Assembly: GCF_910592395.1 (NCBI RefSeq)
Contig: NC_088326.1
Coordinates: 9,307,001 to 9,367,000, forward strand
Origin: Lineus longissimus
Taxonomy: Eukaryota; Nemertea; Pilidiophora; Heteronemertea; Lineidae
Reading direction: 5' to 3'
Length of the DNA: 60,000 nt
The notes under the pieces were generated by a model, which searched no databases, was not told the DNA's origin, and was given only the letters and a program-made list of their open reading frames with translations. Position numbers and translations under genes: made by a program. Numbering within the stretch: the stretch's first letter is position 1; the number at the start of each line of letters is the position of its first letter. Positions 20,832-31,477 of this stretch are shown here, one piece after another.

Positions 20832-22820
20832 CTACTGTCTACTGAATTTACCATTACATGGCCTTTGTATCTCGTTAATACATCTAGTTCTTGTACTTTT
20901 TTTTGTTGGAGACTTCACAGTACCGTAGTCTAACACCTTTGGTTTGAAGCAAGGGTCACAATCAAAACGAAGCTTCTTCAACTTGGGCCTCACCCTCTTT
21001 GGGGCACCAGGCACCTTGTACATTTGGGAACACGAGATGGGGCTCTCCTCGTTATAGGCCTGCATAGGTGACAATACAACAGTATCTGTATCAGAGTCAT
21101 CTCTTTCACGGGCCTGCTTAGCAAGATGTTCGAGCTCATCGGGAGTCGTCCCCATGTTCTCCATCTCTCTAATGGCATCAAGCTCCTCTGCCTCTCTAAG
21201 GGCTTCGAGCTCCTCGGCATCTGCAACATCACGACAATCTTTAAGTACCTGTAACCTATCTTCATCGGAATCATAGGCCTGCAACAACCTCTCTCCCTCT
21301 TTCTGAGTATTAAACAAGTTTTCTATTTCTTCATCATCGGACTCTGTATCACGCAAGAACAGTTCGGCCTCATAACAGTTATACAGATGGTACCATACGC
21401 CTGGGTTCAATGGTTTCTTTATATCTCTCAAGTAATCGCAAACCTTACACTGGATGTAGTAACAACGGTTATGGATAGCTGTTCTATCCTCCCCGGCAAG
21501 CCAACTATCTATAGGCCTATTGGTGGTCACTATGACCGGAGTAGGGTCTACCATGGCATCTTTCTTAAACTTAACCGCAGTCTTGAACTGCGTGCCCTCA
21601 AACAGAAGCTTCGTCATATCGCACAACTCTGGTGTTATGACAAACTCTTCGGCAATGACCAACCCCTTCTTGATACAGTCCATAAAGCAGAACTGGTTGG
21701 CCAAATGGGGATGAACCTCCCCGTACAAGTTAAGGTACAACGGTAGAAGGGACCTTACCAAGTAAGACTTTCCCGCGTTACTCTCCCCTTCGAACACGAG
21801 ACAGTTTCTTTTCGGTTTAATCTTGCATAGTATTCCAAACACCTTGGCCAAGAACTCCTGGCGAGGAACTCCCCAGGCCTCCAAGATCTTCTCCACGACG
21901 GTGATAGACGTTTCAATGGACAGGTACTTCTCATTATCGGCGTAAATCCCAGATGAATCTGCATCGTTAATCCTCTTTGCGAAAGGTACATTCCTTTGTT
22001 CCTCACAGACAATGTCCACGGCCTTGTTGAACACTTGTTCAAAGTTACTCCTAGCATAGACACGTTTCAAGTTGGTCCTCGTATGATACGGTAGTGTATA
22101 CTCCCCGCTTAGATACCTCATGAATTCTTCACGATCGAAGCAGTGCTTCCTACGTACGAACTCCAGAAGCATTGCGATACACTCCTCGTTCGTAAACTTA
22201 CGTTTGGCGTCCCCGTTCAGCATGCTCCAGGCTTTAACAGGACTAGCCTGAAGTTCCTGTTTGGTGACGTCATCAGCCCATCCGTTACGTCGCATCTCTC
22301 GTTCTTTCTGCTTAGCTTTGGCGTTTGACATCCCGTTGAAGTCGCTGATGGCTTCGTCTCTTCTGTTAAGCCAACCCTGAGACCTTGTTCCAGAAAACAC
22401 TCGAGGCTCCTGTTCGCAATACTGTAATAGGCCCTTTGGAGACGTGCAGGGAGCCGCCTTACTATAGCCGAGCATATCAGATGCAAGGCGCTTAACCCGA
22501 GCCAGAGGCCGACAATTGTCAGGGCGCCCGTTGATTCGGACAATAAAGTGGATGTGGCTGTGTGGAAACTCGTTACATTCATCGTATATTTGGTCCTCGT
22601 CACGTGGATGGTAGTAGGCAATAATATCCAACTTGTTGAAACAGGTTACAGCGTCTCTATACAAACAATGTTCATCCTTGATCCCCTCTCGGACTATCCA
22701 CTCCCCGAGTTTGTTATCTTTACCACTCGGTTTTAACTCCGTCTCGTTCCAATGCTCTGCCAATCTTGGAATACTCCAAACAAGCGCTTGATATCTTACG
22801 TCGCTCTTAAAGGTTGCCAT
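20832..22820 (-). CDS. Endogenous parvovirus-like NS1 (HUH nuclease plus SF3 helicase), intact 662 codons
   Basis: Parvoviral NS1 nicks and unwinds the viral genome in the nucleus. The N-terminal third carries an HUH-type metal site (HSHIHF, about residue 87-92) and a downstream Tyr candidate (GLLQYCEQEP). The centre has a superfamily 3 helicase: Walker A GESNAGKSYL (about 344-353), Walker B GLVIAEEF (about 385-392) and sensor PVIVTTNRP (about 430-438). The helicase spacing and the F-E-G-T stretch after Walker B are most like densovirus-type NS1. The C-terminus is acidic and then Lys/Arg-rich. No stop or frameshift interrupts it. A TATA box lies about 40 bp upstream. No capsid gene is seen. 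It is probably an integrated viral gene; whether the host keeps it under selection is unknown. Confidence 0.85.
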   Translation of the reverse strand: MATFKSDVRYQALVWSIPRLAEHWNETELKPSGKDNKLGEWIVREGIKDEHCLYRDAVTCFNKLDIIAYYHPRDEDQIYDECNEFPHSHIHFIVRINGRPDNCRPLARVKRLASDMLGYSKAAPCTSPKGLLQYCEQEPRVFSGTRSQGWLNRRDEAISDFNGMSNAKAKQKEREMRRNGWADDVTKQELQASPVKAWSMLNGDAKRKFTNEECIAMLLEFVRRKHCFDREEFMRYLSGEYTLPYHTRTNLKRVYARSNFEQVFNKAVDIVCEEQRNVPFAKRINDADSSGIYADNEKYLSIETSITVVEKILEAWGVPRQEFLAKVFGILCKIKPKRNCLVFEGESNAGKSYLVRSLLPLYLNLYGEVHPHLANQFCFMDCIKKGLVIAEEFVITPELCDMTKLLFEGTQFKTAVKFKKDAMVDPTPVIVTTNRPIDSWLAGEDRTAIHNRCYYIQCKVCDYLRDIKKPLNPGVWYHLYNCYEAELFLRDTESDDEEIENLFNTQKEGERLLQAYDSDEDRLQVLKDCRDVADAEELEALREAEELDAIREMENMGTTPDELEHLAKQARERDDSDTDTVVLSPMQAYNEESPISCSQMYKVPGAPKRVRPKLKKLRFDCDPCFKPKVLDYGTVKSPTKKSTRTRCINEIQRPCNGKFSRQ

Positions 22821-22857
22821 GTTGTCAGTTTTATGACAGGAGCTCCCTGATTCGTCT

Positions 22858-22868
22858 GTTATATACCC
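22858..22868 (-). promoter_or_regulatory. TATA box of the NS1-like gene
   Basis: On the minus strand CGGGTATATAAC lies about 40 bp before the NS1 ATG, so transcription would start only about 10-15 bp before the start codon. A compact promoter like this is typical of small DNA viruses. Confidence 0.55.
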
Positions 22869-22871
22869 GAT

Positions 22872-23068
22872 CTAGTCCCCAGGGAGATGTCTATCCTGGT
22901 AGGCAGGCAGGTGATGAGGAACCGATGGTTTCGTTAGGTAAATCCCATGTCTTTCGTAATCATCATCCCAGGTTAAACCTCGCTTCAGGTTGACTTGCTT
23001 GTAACTCCGCCTCTCATGTTCCGTTAAAGTCAAACAATCGTTGAAGGGTACCGAGGGCGTGGGATTGG
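22872..23068 (-). pseudogene. 3' part of an open reading frame upstream of NS1, 5'-truncated by a repeat
   Basis: An open frame of about 65 codons ends at a stop codon (22,872-22,874) directly before the NS1 TATA box. It is rich in charged and aromatic residues, with RRSYKQVNLKRG and WDDDYERHGIYL. It is cut at 23,068 where a copy of repeat family A begins. I do not recognise it. By position it could be the end of a preceding viral gene in a densovirus-like or tandem arrangement, but that is inference. Confidence 0.4.
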
Positions 23069-23810
23069 GATTGGGCCGTTAGAGTGTAAACTATGGCACG
23101 TTTCTTAACCAGTAAAGCTATGAACTTGAAACTTGGTGCATATAACCCCCTGCATCAGATAACCTTTGATGCCGAATTATGGCCTGATCTGATTCTTTAT
23201 TCGGCCACCAGGGGGCCATAATGGAAAAAGGAAGAAGTGCAATATCTTGCTTATTTGAGTGAATTGTTTTCCATAAAATTTTTATGGCAGGGACTTCTAG
23301 CAAGGATACACCACATGTCCTACGATTTTTGGATTTGACCTCCTTTTCTAGGTCACAGAGTCAAATGGCGTAAATTGGCCATTAGAGTGTAACTATGGCA
23401 CGTTTCTTAACTGCTGAAGCTATGAACTTGAAAGTTGGTACATGTAACCCCCTACATCAGATAATCTCTGACACCGAATTTTGGCCTGATCTGATTCTTG
23501 ATTTGGCCACCAGGGGGTCAAAACTGAAAAAGTAGGACGTGCAATATCTCGCTTATTAATGACTTTTTTTCGATGAATTTTTCATTGCAGGGACTCTTAG
23601 CAATCACACGATATTGATCTTGTTGATGTCATAGACAATTATTGGTTGGATCATAAACTTACTGCCCTGTCTTATTACTTGACATCAATACACATCTAAA
23701 AAAAGGCTTCATGCCTGATTGTGTTCACCATATTCACCTCTAAACTAAGCATGATCCTGCCTACTAAAAGATGTATACGGTGAGCACAATGGCCCCTGGC
23801 CGTTTCATTG
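23069..23810 (+). repeat. Repeat family A, copy 2 (5'-truncated, two units)
   Basis: Unit markers (TGGCACGTTTCTTAAC) lie near 23,095 and 23,395, and the copy ends with GGTGAGCACAATGGCCCC near 23,777-23,794. The first bases join directly to the truncated viral-type frame. The GTC microsatellite end is absent. Near 23,600-23,770 the sequence departs from the other copies. Confidence 0.75.
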
Positions 23811-26800
23811 CTTGATTGATTCTTTCTCTCTCCAATGTCAAATGCTCTACTTTGATACAGAGTGAGATGTGGCACAAATGGCTGACATGATAGCCTGTGC
23901 TAACTTGGAACTTCAATTCGATGTTTTCACATAGATAAATCGCACGGTGTGTGGGCTTGATGCAAATGAATCGAGTCAAATTTGTGTTTCACAGTGAACA
24001 AGCCACCGAAGAGATTTTTTGTTGCATCGGTTAGCCTTTGAATGAACTAGAATCACGGTCTGCAGTCAAGTGTTCCACATGTAGGCCCTATAAACTATTA
24101 TAGCGTCCGTTGGCTTGAACGTTGATTCCTGTTTTGTCCTGGTTTCTTAGCCGCAATATCCTTTTCAAGTTCTCGCGTATGTCTGCCATATCAGCCACAT
24201 TCGTTTTAACTGTTTCTTTGCCAACTTTATTTGCCTGCTTTGGCATAGTACTCTTACAGGGGGGGGGGGGGGGGGGAGGGGATTCCCATCATGCTTAGTA
24301 TGTAACTCATACTGTCATTGCCGGTCACTGTGTCCTGCAACGCAATCTGTAATGCAACATTGGAAGGGCGGCTTTTTGGCCGCGCTTGCTGGTGTCTGTG
24401 GTTTTGAGTCGAAATTGTACAAACTTTGAAGGACACAAGAAAACTTTCAAATGTCAATTCAATATAATGATATTTTCTTTCAACTTTAACACATAGCTTA
24501 CCAGGAAAAATGCATTTAGTCCGGTGGCCATGGCCTGCACAAACTTTCTTGGCATTGCACTTCTTTCTACTTTGATTGACCCGTTCTCGCTCTAATGTTA
24601 AGTGCTCAACTTTCACGCACAGTGGATTATGGCAGCTACTTTTCTCCTGAATTCGCCTGCTGAAATAAAAAAAATAGTGAAAGCTTGGTACCCTGCCACC
24701 CAGCGTGCTGTGTGCCTGACACCTCCTAAAATGGAAATAACATGCAAAACAATCAAATTTCCTTTTTTGGCATTTTCACTCAAAAGCCCTGTAGGACGGG
24801 GGTGGGGGTTGAATTTGAGAATTTTCTTTTTTTCCTCATTTTCCAATTTCCATGATACTTCTACACATTCTCAACACATTTCAGCCAATTCCAACCGTTT
24901 TTGTGGATATCAGTGGCAACTGCTGACCTCTTGGGGATGGCAGTGACTATTGTTGATGGAATTGGGTGCGAGTTGTGGACCATATTCCTTATACTCCACT
25001 CAACACTCCATTATTCCATATTACACAGAAAAAGTTATGAATTACATTCATGTTCTTCATACACAACGGTAGGCAATCTGACCGGAATGATTCAAGTAGC
25101 TCTTGGAACTTTATCTCTGTCTGTGTTCTATCTGACATAGTTGATTTCAAGTGTGCCACTATATTCGAGCCAATATTTCTCCCTTACAGTGAAATAATAG
25201 GAATACCTGGTGATTGATGCACAGATTCTTGACACGATTCATTTTATCTCACTGGAAGGTTCCTTAAACTCGCAGGCCTTGCATCATAGTTCAAGATTTG
25301 GTTGGATCGGAGTGTCTGCAGTGTTGTACAGAGCATTAGACTGCCTTATGGAATCGGTGGAGCCCATACAGCACTGTAAGGACAGGTTTACAGTGTGCAG
25401 AGGGCCTTACTCCTGCTCCTATTCCTATGGGATTCAACTCCAACAGCTTACCAGGAAAAATGCAGTTTGGCCGTTGGGCAAAGCCTACTGTCCTTTTTGC
25501 TTTGATTGATTCTTTCTCTCTCCAATGTCAAATGCTCTACTTTGATACAGAGTGAGATGTGGCACAAATGGCTGACATGATAGCCTGTGCTAACTTGGAA
25601 CTTCATTCAAAGGCTGACCGATGCAACAAAAAAGCTCTTCGGTGGCTTGTTCACTGTGAAACACAAATTTGACTCGATTCATTTGCATCAAGCCCACACA
25701 CCGTGCGATTTATCTTTGTGAAAACATCGAATTGAACTAGAATCACGGTCTGCAGTCAAGTGTTCCACATGTAGGCCCTATAAACTATTATAGCGTCCGT
25801 TGGCTTGAACGTTGATTCCTGTTTTGTCCTGGTTTCTTTGCCGCAATATCCTTTTCAAGTTCTCGCGTATGTCTGCCATATCAGCCACATTCTTTTTAAC
25901 TGTTTCTTTGCCAACTTTATTTGCCTGCTTTGGCATAGTACTCTTACAGGGGGGGGGGGGGGGGGAGGGGATTCCCATCATGCTTAGTATGTAACTCATA
26001 CTGTCATTGCCGGTCACTGTGTCCTGCAACGCAATCTGTAATGCAACATTGGAAGGGCGGCTTTTTGGCCGCGCTTGCTGGTGTCTGTGTCCTCCAAAGT
26101 TTGTACAATTTCGACTCAAAACCACAGTTTTCACACACCATAGTAACTAAACAACATACACCTTGCTTATTCGGGAGACAGTTGAACTGATATTCACTAT
26201 GGCCCTGTTAATGTCATTGAGTACATCCATCAGTTTGGTTGTCTGAACAACGAAACTCTCGTGATCATGCTGAATGGTCTCATCTGGTATTTCTATCTCA
26301 TCAGTCTCTTCTTTCATGTTGACCCATAGTCAGTTCACATTCTTGGCAGTACGGTTATTAATGTCTGGTATATGTCTTTTGCCGTCGTGTCCCATCGTTG
26401 TGACCTGTCCATACTCCTGGGGCGCGAGTCGTCTCCATGCGGGTTGTAGGCCTACTTGCCATCGCGGTAAGAAAACTTTCAAATGTCAATTCAATATAAT
26501 GATATTTTCTTTCAACTTTAACACATAGCTTACCAGGAAAAATGCATTTAGTCCGGTGGCCATGGCCTGCACAAACTTTCTTGGCATTGCACTTCTTTCT
26601 ACTTTGATTGACCCGTTCTTGCTCTAATGTTAAGTGCTCAACTTTCACGCACAGTGGATTATGGCAGCTACTTTTCTCCTGAATTCGCCTGCTGAAATAA
26701 AAAAAATAGTGAAAGCTTGGTACCCTGCCACCCAGCGTGCTGTGTGCCTGACACCTCCTAAAATGGAAATAACATGCAAAACAATCAAATTTCCTTTTTT

Positions 26801-28260
26801 GGCATTTTCACTCAAAAGCCCTGTAGGACGGGGGGGGGTTGAATTTGAGAATTTTCTTTTTTTGCTCATTTTCCAATTTCCATGATACTTCTACACATTC
26901 TCGCCACTGATATCCACAAAAACTGTTGGAATTGGCTGAAATGTGTTAACTGCTGACCTCTTGGGGATGGCAGTGACTATTGTTGATGGAATTGGGTGCG
27001 AGTTGTGGACCATATTCCTTATACTCCACTCAACACTCCATTATTCCATATTCCACAGAAAAAGTTATGAATTACATTCATGTTCTTCATACACAACGGT
27101 AGGCAATCTGACCGGAATGATTCAAGTAGCTCTTGGAACTTTATCTCTGTCTGTGTTCTATCTGACATAGTTGATTTCAAGTGTGCCACTATATTCGAGC
27201 CAATATTTCTCCCTTACAGTGAAATAATAGTAATACCTGGTGATTGATGCACAGATTCTTGACACGATTCATTTTGTCTCACTGGAAAGTTCCTTAAACT
27301 CGCAGGCCTTGCATCATAGTTCAAGTTTTGGTTGGATCGGAGTGTCTGCAGTGTTGTACACAGCATTAGACTGCCTTTATATGCTTTGGCTTTATGAAAG
27401 GTTTGTAACACCTAAAAGGAGGACAGAGCATGTGAGAAAAACCTAAAATGTTTACAATCGAAATCTGATATTATTATTGCATCAATATTTAAGTTTTAAT
27501 TTTTTGGTTGATGATCCGATATCAATAATGCCAGTCTACTGGTTATCATCAGACTTTACAATTTAACCCTGGTCTATCGGGAAACATTTGAACAGTAGTC
27601 CTCAGAGAAGCTGGTGAATCAAGGTTCGTCCACCGCCTCTCTGTGTCCCAGATTTTATGAGTCCCAGGTCTATGCATCAAAGGTTCATTGCGTCCCCGAC
27701 TGCGAAAGTCAAAGACCCTAGGCACTAACGGACTAATTAAAATTGGGGCGTAGGGGTGGTGTTGGGGGGGGGGGGGGTTTACTTATAATGGGCAGCCAAA
27801 GTGAAATGTACGAGAGAGGGAGGGGCAAAGCCAATATACTTACTGTTGTGCAAGTCTGTTCGGATATTAATGCCTTGTCCTTATGGAATCGGTGGAGGCC
27901 ATACAGCACTGTAAGGACAGGTTTACAGTGTGCAGAGGGCCTTACTCCTGCTCCTATTCCTATGGGATTCAACTCCAACAGCTTACCAGGAAAAATGCAG
28001 TTTGGCCGGTGGGCATGGCCTACTTTCTTTCGATTGCATTTTTTCAGCTGTGATTGATTCTTTCCCTCTCCAATGTCAAATGCTCCTCTTTGATACAGAG
28101 TGAGATGTGGCACAAATGGCTGACATGATAGCCTGTGCTAACTTGGAACTTCAATTCGATGTTTTCACATAGATAAATCGCACGGTGTGCGGGCTTGATG
28201 CAAATGAATTGAGTCAAGTTTGTGTTTCACAGTGAACAAGCCACCGAAGAGCTTTTTTGT
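23811..28260. repeat. Repeat family B array with internal 0.91-kb duplication
   Basis: This block consists of rearranged copies of the family B sequence first seen at 9.3-10.9 kb. A 0.91-kb segment (24,436-25,347) is repeated at 26,469-27,377 with few differences. Poly-G runs of different lengths interrupt each copy (about 24,259, 25,949 and 27,764). Segments of the minus-strand gene found at 10.0-10.9 kb recur at 24.1-24.4, 25.78-26.13 and 26.16-26.46 kb. Three short inversions distinguish the copies. 27,378-27,660 is copy-specific sequence in which I see nothing. Confidence 0.8.
25778..26455 (-). pseudogene. Copy of the repeat-borne basic/coiled-coil protein gene
   Basis: The downstream exon (about 26,134-25,778) matches 10,373-10,014 in frame, including the RYNSL terminus, with scattered substitutions. 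The upstream block (26,455-26,160) matches exon A but has an in-frame stop inside the NVNLLWVN region, lacks about 14 bp around the donor, and loses the first part of the exon. It is a non-functional copy. Confidence 0.5.
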
Positions 28261-28469
28261 TCACCTGACAAATGGTTCTACTTCAAATTGACAGAAACCC
28301 TTTTCAAGGTGGCTGCCCAGGTGTTATATCAAGAATCAAACAAGTCCCTTTTTCGAAATGAACTATCCTCGAGTCACACCCAAAATACATACCAAAAATG
28401 TCTTTACCAGACAATGGTTCTCTTTTCAACGGAAATTGAAAAGTTAATGGACTTGGTGATGGTACATAC

Positions 28470-28760
28470 CTAATCAACTTATGGTTCCCATCTATATGCC
28501 AAAGGGAATTTGGTCCCGCAACCCTGTGTGAACGCCTCCTTATTGAATGACATCACCTTAATGCCACCGATGTCGGGTCAACTCGAAGCATACTATCTCT
28601 AACTCGCTGCCGAGAAACATAGATATTCTCGCTTACAAGCCTGGCGTGAACTAATCTGTAGCCGAGATGTCTATTGAAGGAACAGATGGTGTGGACAACT
28701 GCATCAAGTTGCGTATTGTTTATCCTGGTACGACGCAATCTGTATGACAATGAATAATAT
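28470..28760 (-). pseudogene. Integrase-core (rve family) gene exon with a nonsense codon
   Basis: An acceptor (atctttcag) and a donor (ATTAG then GTATGT) bound a 291-bp exon. It encodes a helix-turn-helix-like segment (YRLVHARLVSENIYVSRQRV), VDPTSVALR, and then the start of an integrase core, SLWHIDGNHKLIR, whose Asp would be the first catalytic acid. An in-frame TGA at 28,553-28,555 follows VALR. This matches the integrase-like proteins copied in fish and invertebrates. Neighbouring exons are not found, so it is an isolated fragment. Confidence 0.6.
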
Positions 28761-28779
28761 CTGAAAGATATAATAATAC

Positions 28780-29127
28780 AGAATGTTTCAGAGAATCTAT
28801 CAGACGTTTTGAAATAATAGTCAACAAGTTATCAGGGAGCTTATTCAAGAAGCCATCTTAAAATTGCCACTAAAAACTGTACTTATGAAATGCCTAGGAG
28901 GACACTCCCAACTCCCTTACATGCCTAAGAGGATACAAAGAATTATTCACGAAGCAAAAGGTTTTATCACCGTCCTCTTTAAAAAATTATAAGTCATTTG
29001 CACGGTACCTATTTTGATACCATGAACCACTTTGCACTACATGTAGGTATTCACCGATACAGGGTTTCCCAAACTAAATGCACAGCCATTTCCCTGGTCT
29101 TCAGGTTACGCTGCTTTTTCGTGCTGG
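28780..29127. other. Non-genic spacer
   Basis: No coding or repeat signal that I can support between the integrase exon and the foldback element. Confidence 0.35.
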
Positions 29128-29304
29128 AAAAGGAATTGATACCTGTCCTCACTGTCGGTATTTGGTTGTCTCACCCAAACCGCTCGGATGGAGCTAAAAT
29201 GTGGACCAAAACCTCGCTATGCCGCGGTTTTGGTCAATATTTTAGCTCCACCCGAGCGGTTTTGGTGAGACAATCAATACCGACAGTGAGGTATCAATTT
29301 CTTT
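29128..29304. mobile_element. Foldback element with ~75-bp inverted arms
   Basis: The left arm, running from AATTGATACC through CACTGTCGGTATT and TTGTCTCACC to GGAGCTAAAAT, is repeated in inverted orientation up to about 29,304. The loop is only a few tens of bases. The word TTGTCTCACCCAAACC recurs near 29,397, just inside the YqaJ relic's 3' part, suggesting a second fragment. There is no coding capacity. Confidence 0.7.
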
Positions 29305-29316
29305 TTTAAAAACATC

Positions 29317-30811
29317 TCAAATTAAATATCGACTAATGTGGTGTTTTAAATGCTTTTGAAATGACTCCACATTTTGCACCAACCCAAGCGGTTTGGGTTG
29401 TCTCACCCAAACCTCAGTGGTGAAAACGAAGCTAAATATACCTTCCTTTTTTGTGAACACTACAAAATCACACCAAGGTATGCCAGTGACACCCATCTGT
29501 CCCTGAATCTGGTAATAATATGAATGTGACTGTTTCAATCCTGGCACACCATCAACTATCTCACTGCAGAATTTCGGGTCTGCACATACCTCAACTGGGT
29601 CAATGTCTTTGGCAGAGAATGGGCATTTAATTTCTAACAACCCGTACCCAGCAGTTGAGTCAATTACCTTCCCATCAGGTGATGCACCAAGCCAAGAAAA
29701 AGATAGGTTAATGACTAAACCACAATCCATGACAGAGATTGAATTTCAAGCATTCTGCATGTACTTGGGGTACATTTCAATGGCTCTTGGCTCAATTTCT
29801 CTACCAAGCCGGATTGCAGGAACATGGCTAAGGTCTTTGCCAGCACTAAGCACCGACTCTGCAAACTTTTCTGTCCGCTGCTTCCTCTTACACACAAGAC
29901 CAAAATTACTGGCTGTGATGCGGTTTATCCTAGATTTGGCCCAGAGTGCATTACTTGCTTGACCTACAGTTGATACTTCAAGCTGAATAGCTTCATCCCT
30001 GGATAGGATCATTCCTTTAAACACACTCTTACCCCTGTCTGTCAGATTAAATTCACAGAGGTTATATGAACCATCCAATACTTTTGGCAAAGGCGGGAAT
30101 GACTGATCAACAGGGCTGACTAGAGTAACATTAGCAGTATCAGATGTATCACAGACAACATAGGTGTTACCCTCTGTCAGGGCAAGCTAATGGATTATGG
30201 TAGAGCCGACGGTTGTGTTAAACCCCATCTTTGTGGGTACAGTGACATCCCCAAGGTTAACATTTGCACAGGCACCCAACTCAGGATTATACTGTGATAA
30301 GTCCTTCACAAGAGAGGTCACTTCTTCAGGGTCTACCTGCCCAACATTAGGAGCACGAGCCTCGTAGAGAGTTGATTTAATGCCCTTCAACCTCTTGTTT
30401 TCATATGAAAGCTTTATCACAGTATAACCCATTATTGGCTCCGGTGCCAGCCCCGCTGTTCTGGGCTTGTGCCACTGTTGTGGGTTGTCTGTGCAAGTGC
30501 CAGCCTCGGGGGAACTCTTTTGCACCAAACATTAGAATATGATTCAATATGTACAATAGGCCGACAATATGGTTACACATACCCTGCAGACCAGCAGCAC
30601 AGGAACAGTTGGCATATTTGACACTGCATAATGTCAATTTCAGTGAGTGGGGAGTCTCGTTTTTTCTTTGAGAACAATAGCACTTCGCTTGAAAATGGAC
30701 CAGCTGGTTTGTAGTGGTACACTGTATATTATCTTCGTAGAAAAAGCGATAATCTTTTTCCAGTGATTTCTCCACATACGTATTCCTCCCTGACTTGCTG
30801 ATATGTGACAT
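29317..30811 (-). pseudogene. SWIM zinc finger plus YqaJ-type exonuclease protein, decayed
   Basis: The N-terminal part has a SWIM finger (CSVKYANCSCAAGLQGMCNH). Downstream is a YqaJ/lambda-exonuclease-type nuclease: LGREIEPRAIEMY, GASPDGK (metal Asp), LLEIKCP (Glu-x-Lys) and YYYQIQGQM. SWIM-YqaJ proteins of this type are repeated in many invertebrate genomes and may travel with DNA transposons; their substrate is unknown. Damage visible here is one frameshift in a five-C run (about 30,505-30,512; four would restore the frame), an in-frame TAG at 30,187-30,189 and an in-frame TGA at 29,746-29,748. The catalytic motifs survive. Upstream exons may exist but are not resolved. Confidence 0.82.
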
Positions 30812-31477
30812 TATGCAGTGGTGGCCAAAAGTCCTTGGAATTACCTGTGTGCTTTTCGTCCATCCGGTTTTGGGGAAATGTTGATCATCAGTTGCGTCAG
30901 TGCTGCTGCTTACACTAGTAAGGGGTAGATCCGCAGAACAATTTGGACTGCTTGCCCTTTTTCTTCCCAGATTACATTGTCCAGGATCAGGGTCTGTAAT
31001 AGTTACTTTGTGTCATGTTGCTATGAAAGTACGCACCCTACAAAGAGAACACAAACAAGCCATTAAGGACAAGGACAATCAGTATAGACATTATAGCATG
31101 TACATGTATATAGTGACCACAGGTTCCAAGAAATATTGTATATGTATCATATTCATATTTCAATGCTGGAATTGTTTACGTATCAAACATTTATACATTG
31201 CACATGTATGTATGATGTTACTAACCTATTGACAAGCACCACCTTAGTGTCTGTTGCCCTGAACTTCAAATTACGGCACTTAAGCCAGAATTTCAATTCG
31301 CGAATCTTGCAGTTTTCAGGGGGATGAACGTTTGGCTCCAAGAATATCATCTTCATTTAGCTGAAATAGAGGGTTGTTTTTATTGACTGGTCGGTAATGT
31401 ACTTCATGTTTAAAGTCATCTTAGCAGGGAAAAACAGTTGCTATGGTTGAGGATATTCCACATCACAGAACTGTATA
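30812..31477. other. Non-genic spacer
   Basis: I see no supported coding sequence; a possible donor-like site (CACAG then GTAATT, minus strand, near 30,847) could belong to an upstream exon of the SWIM/YqaJ gene. Confidence 0.35.
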
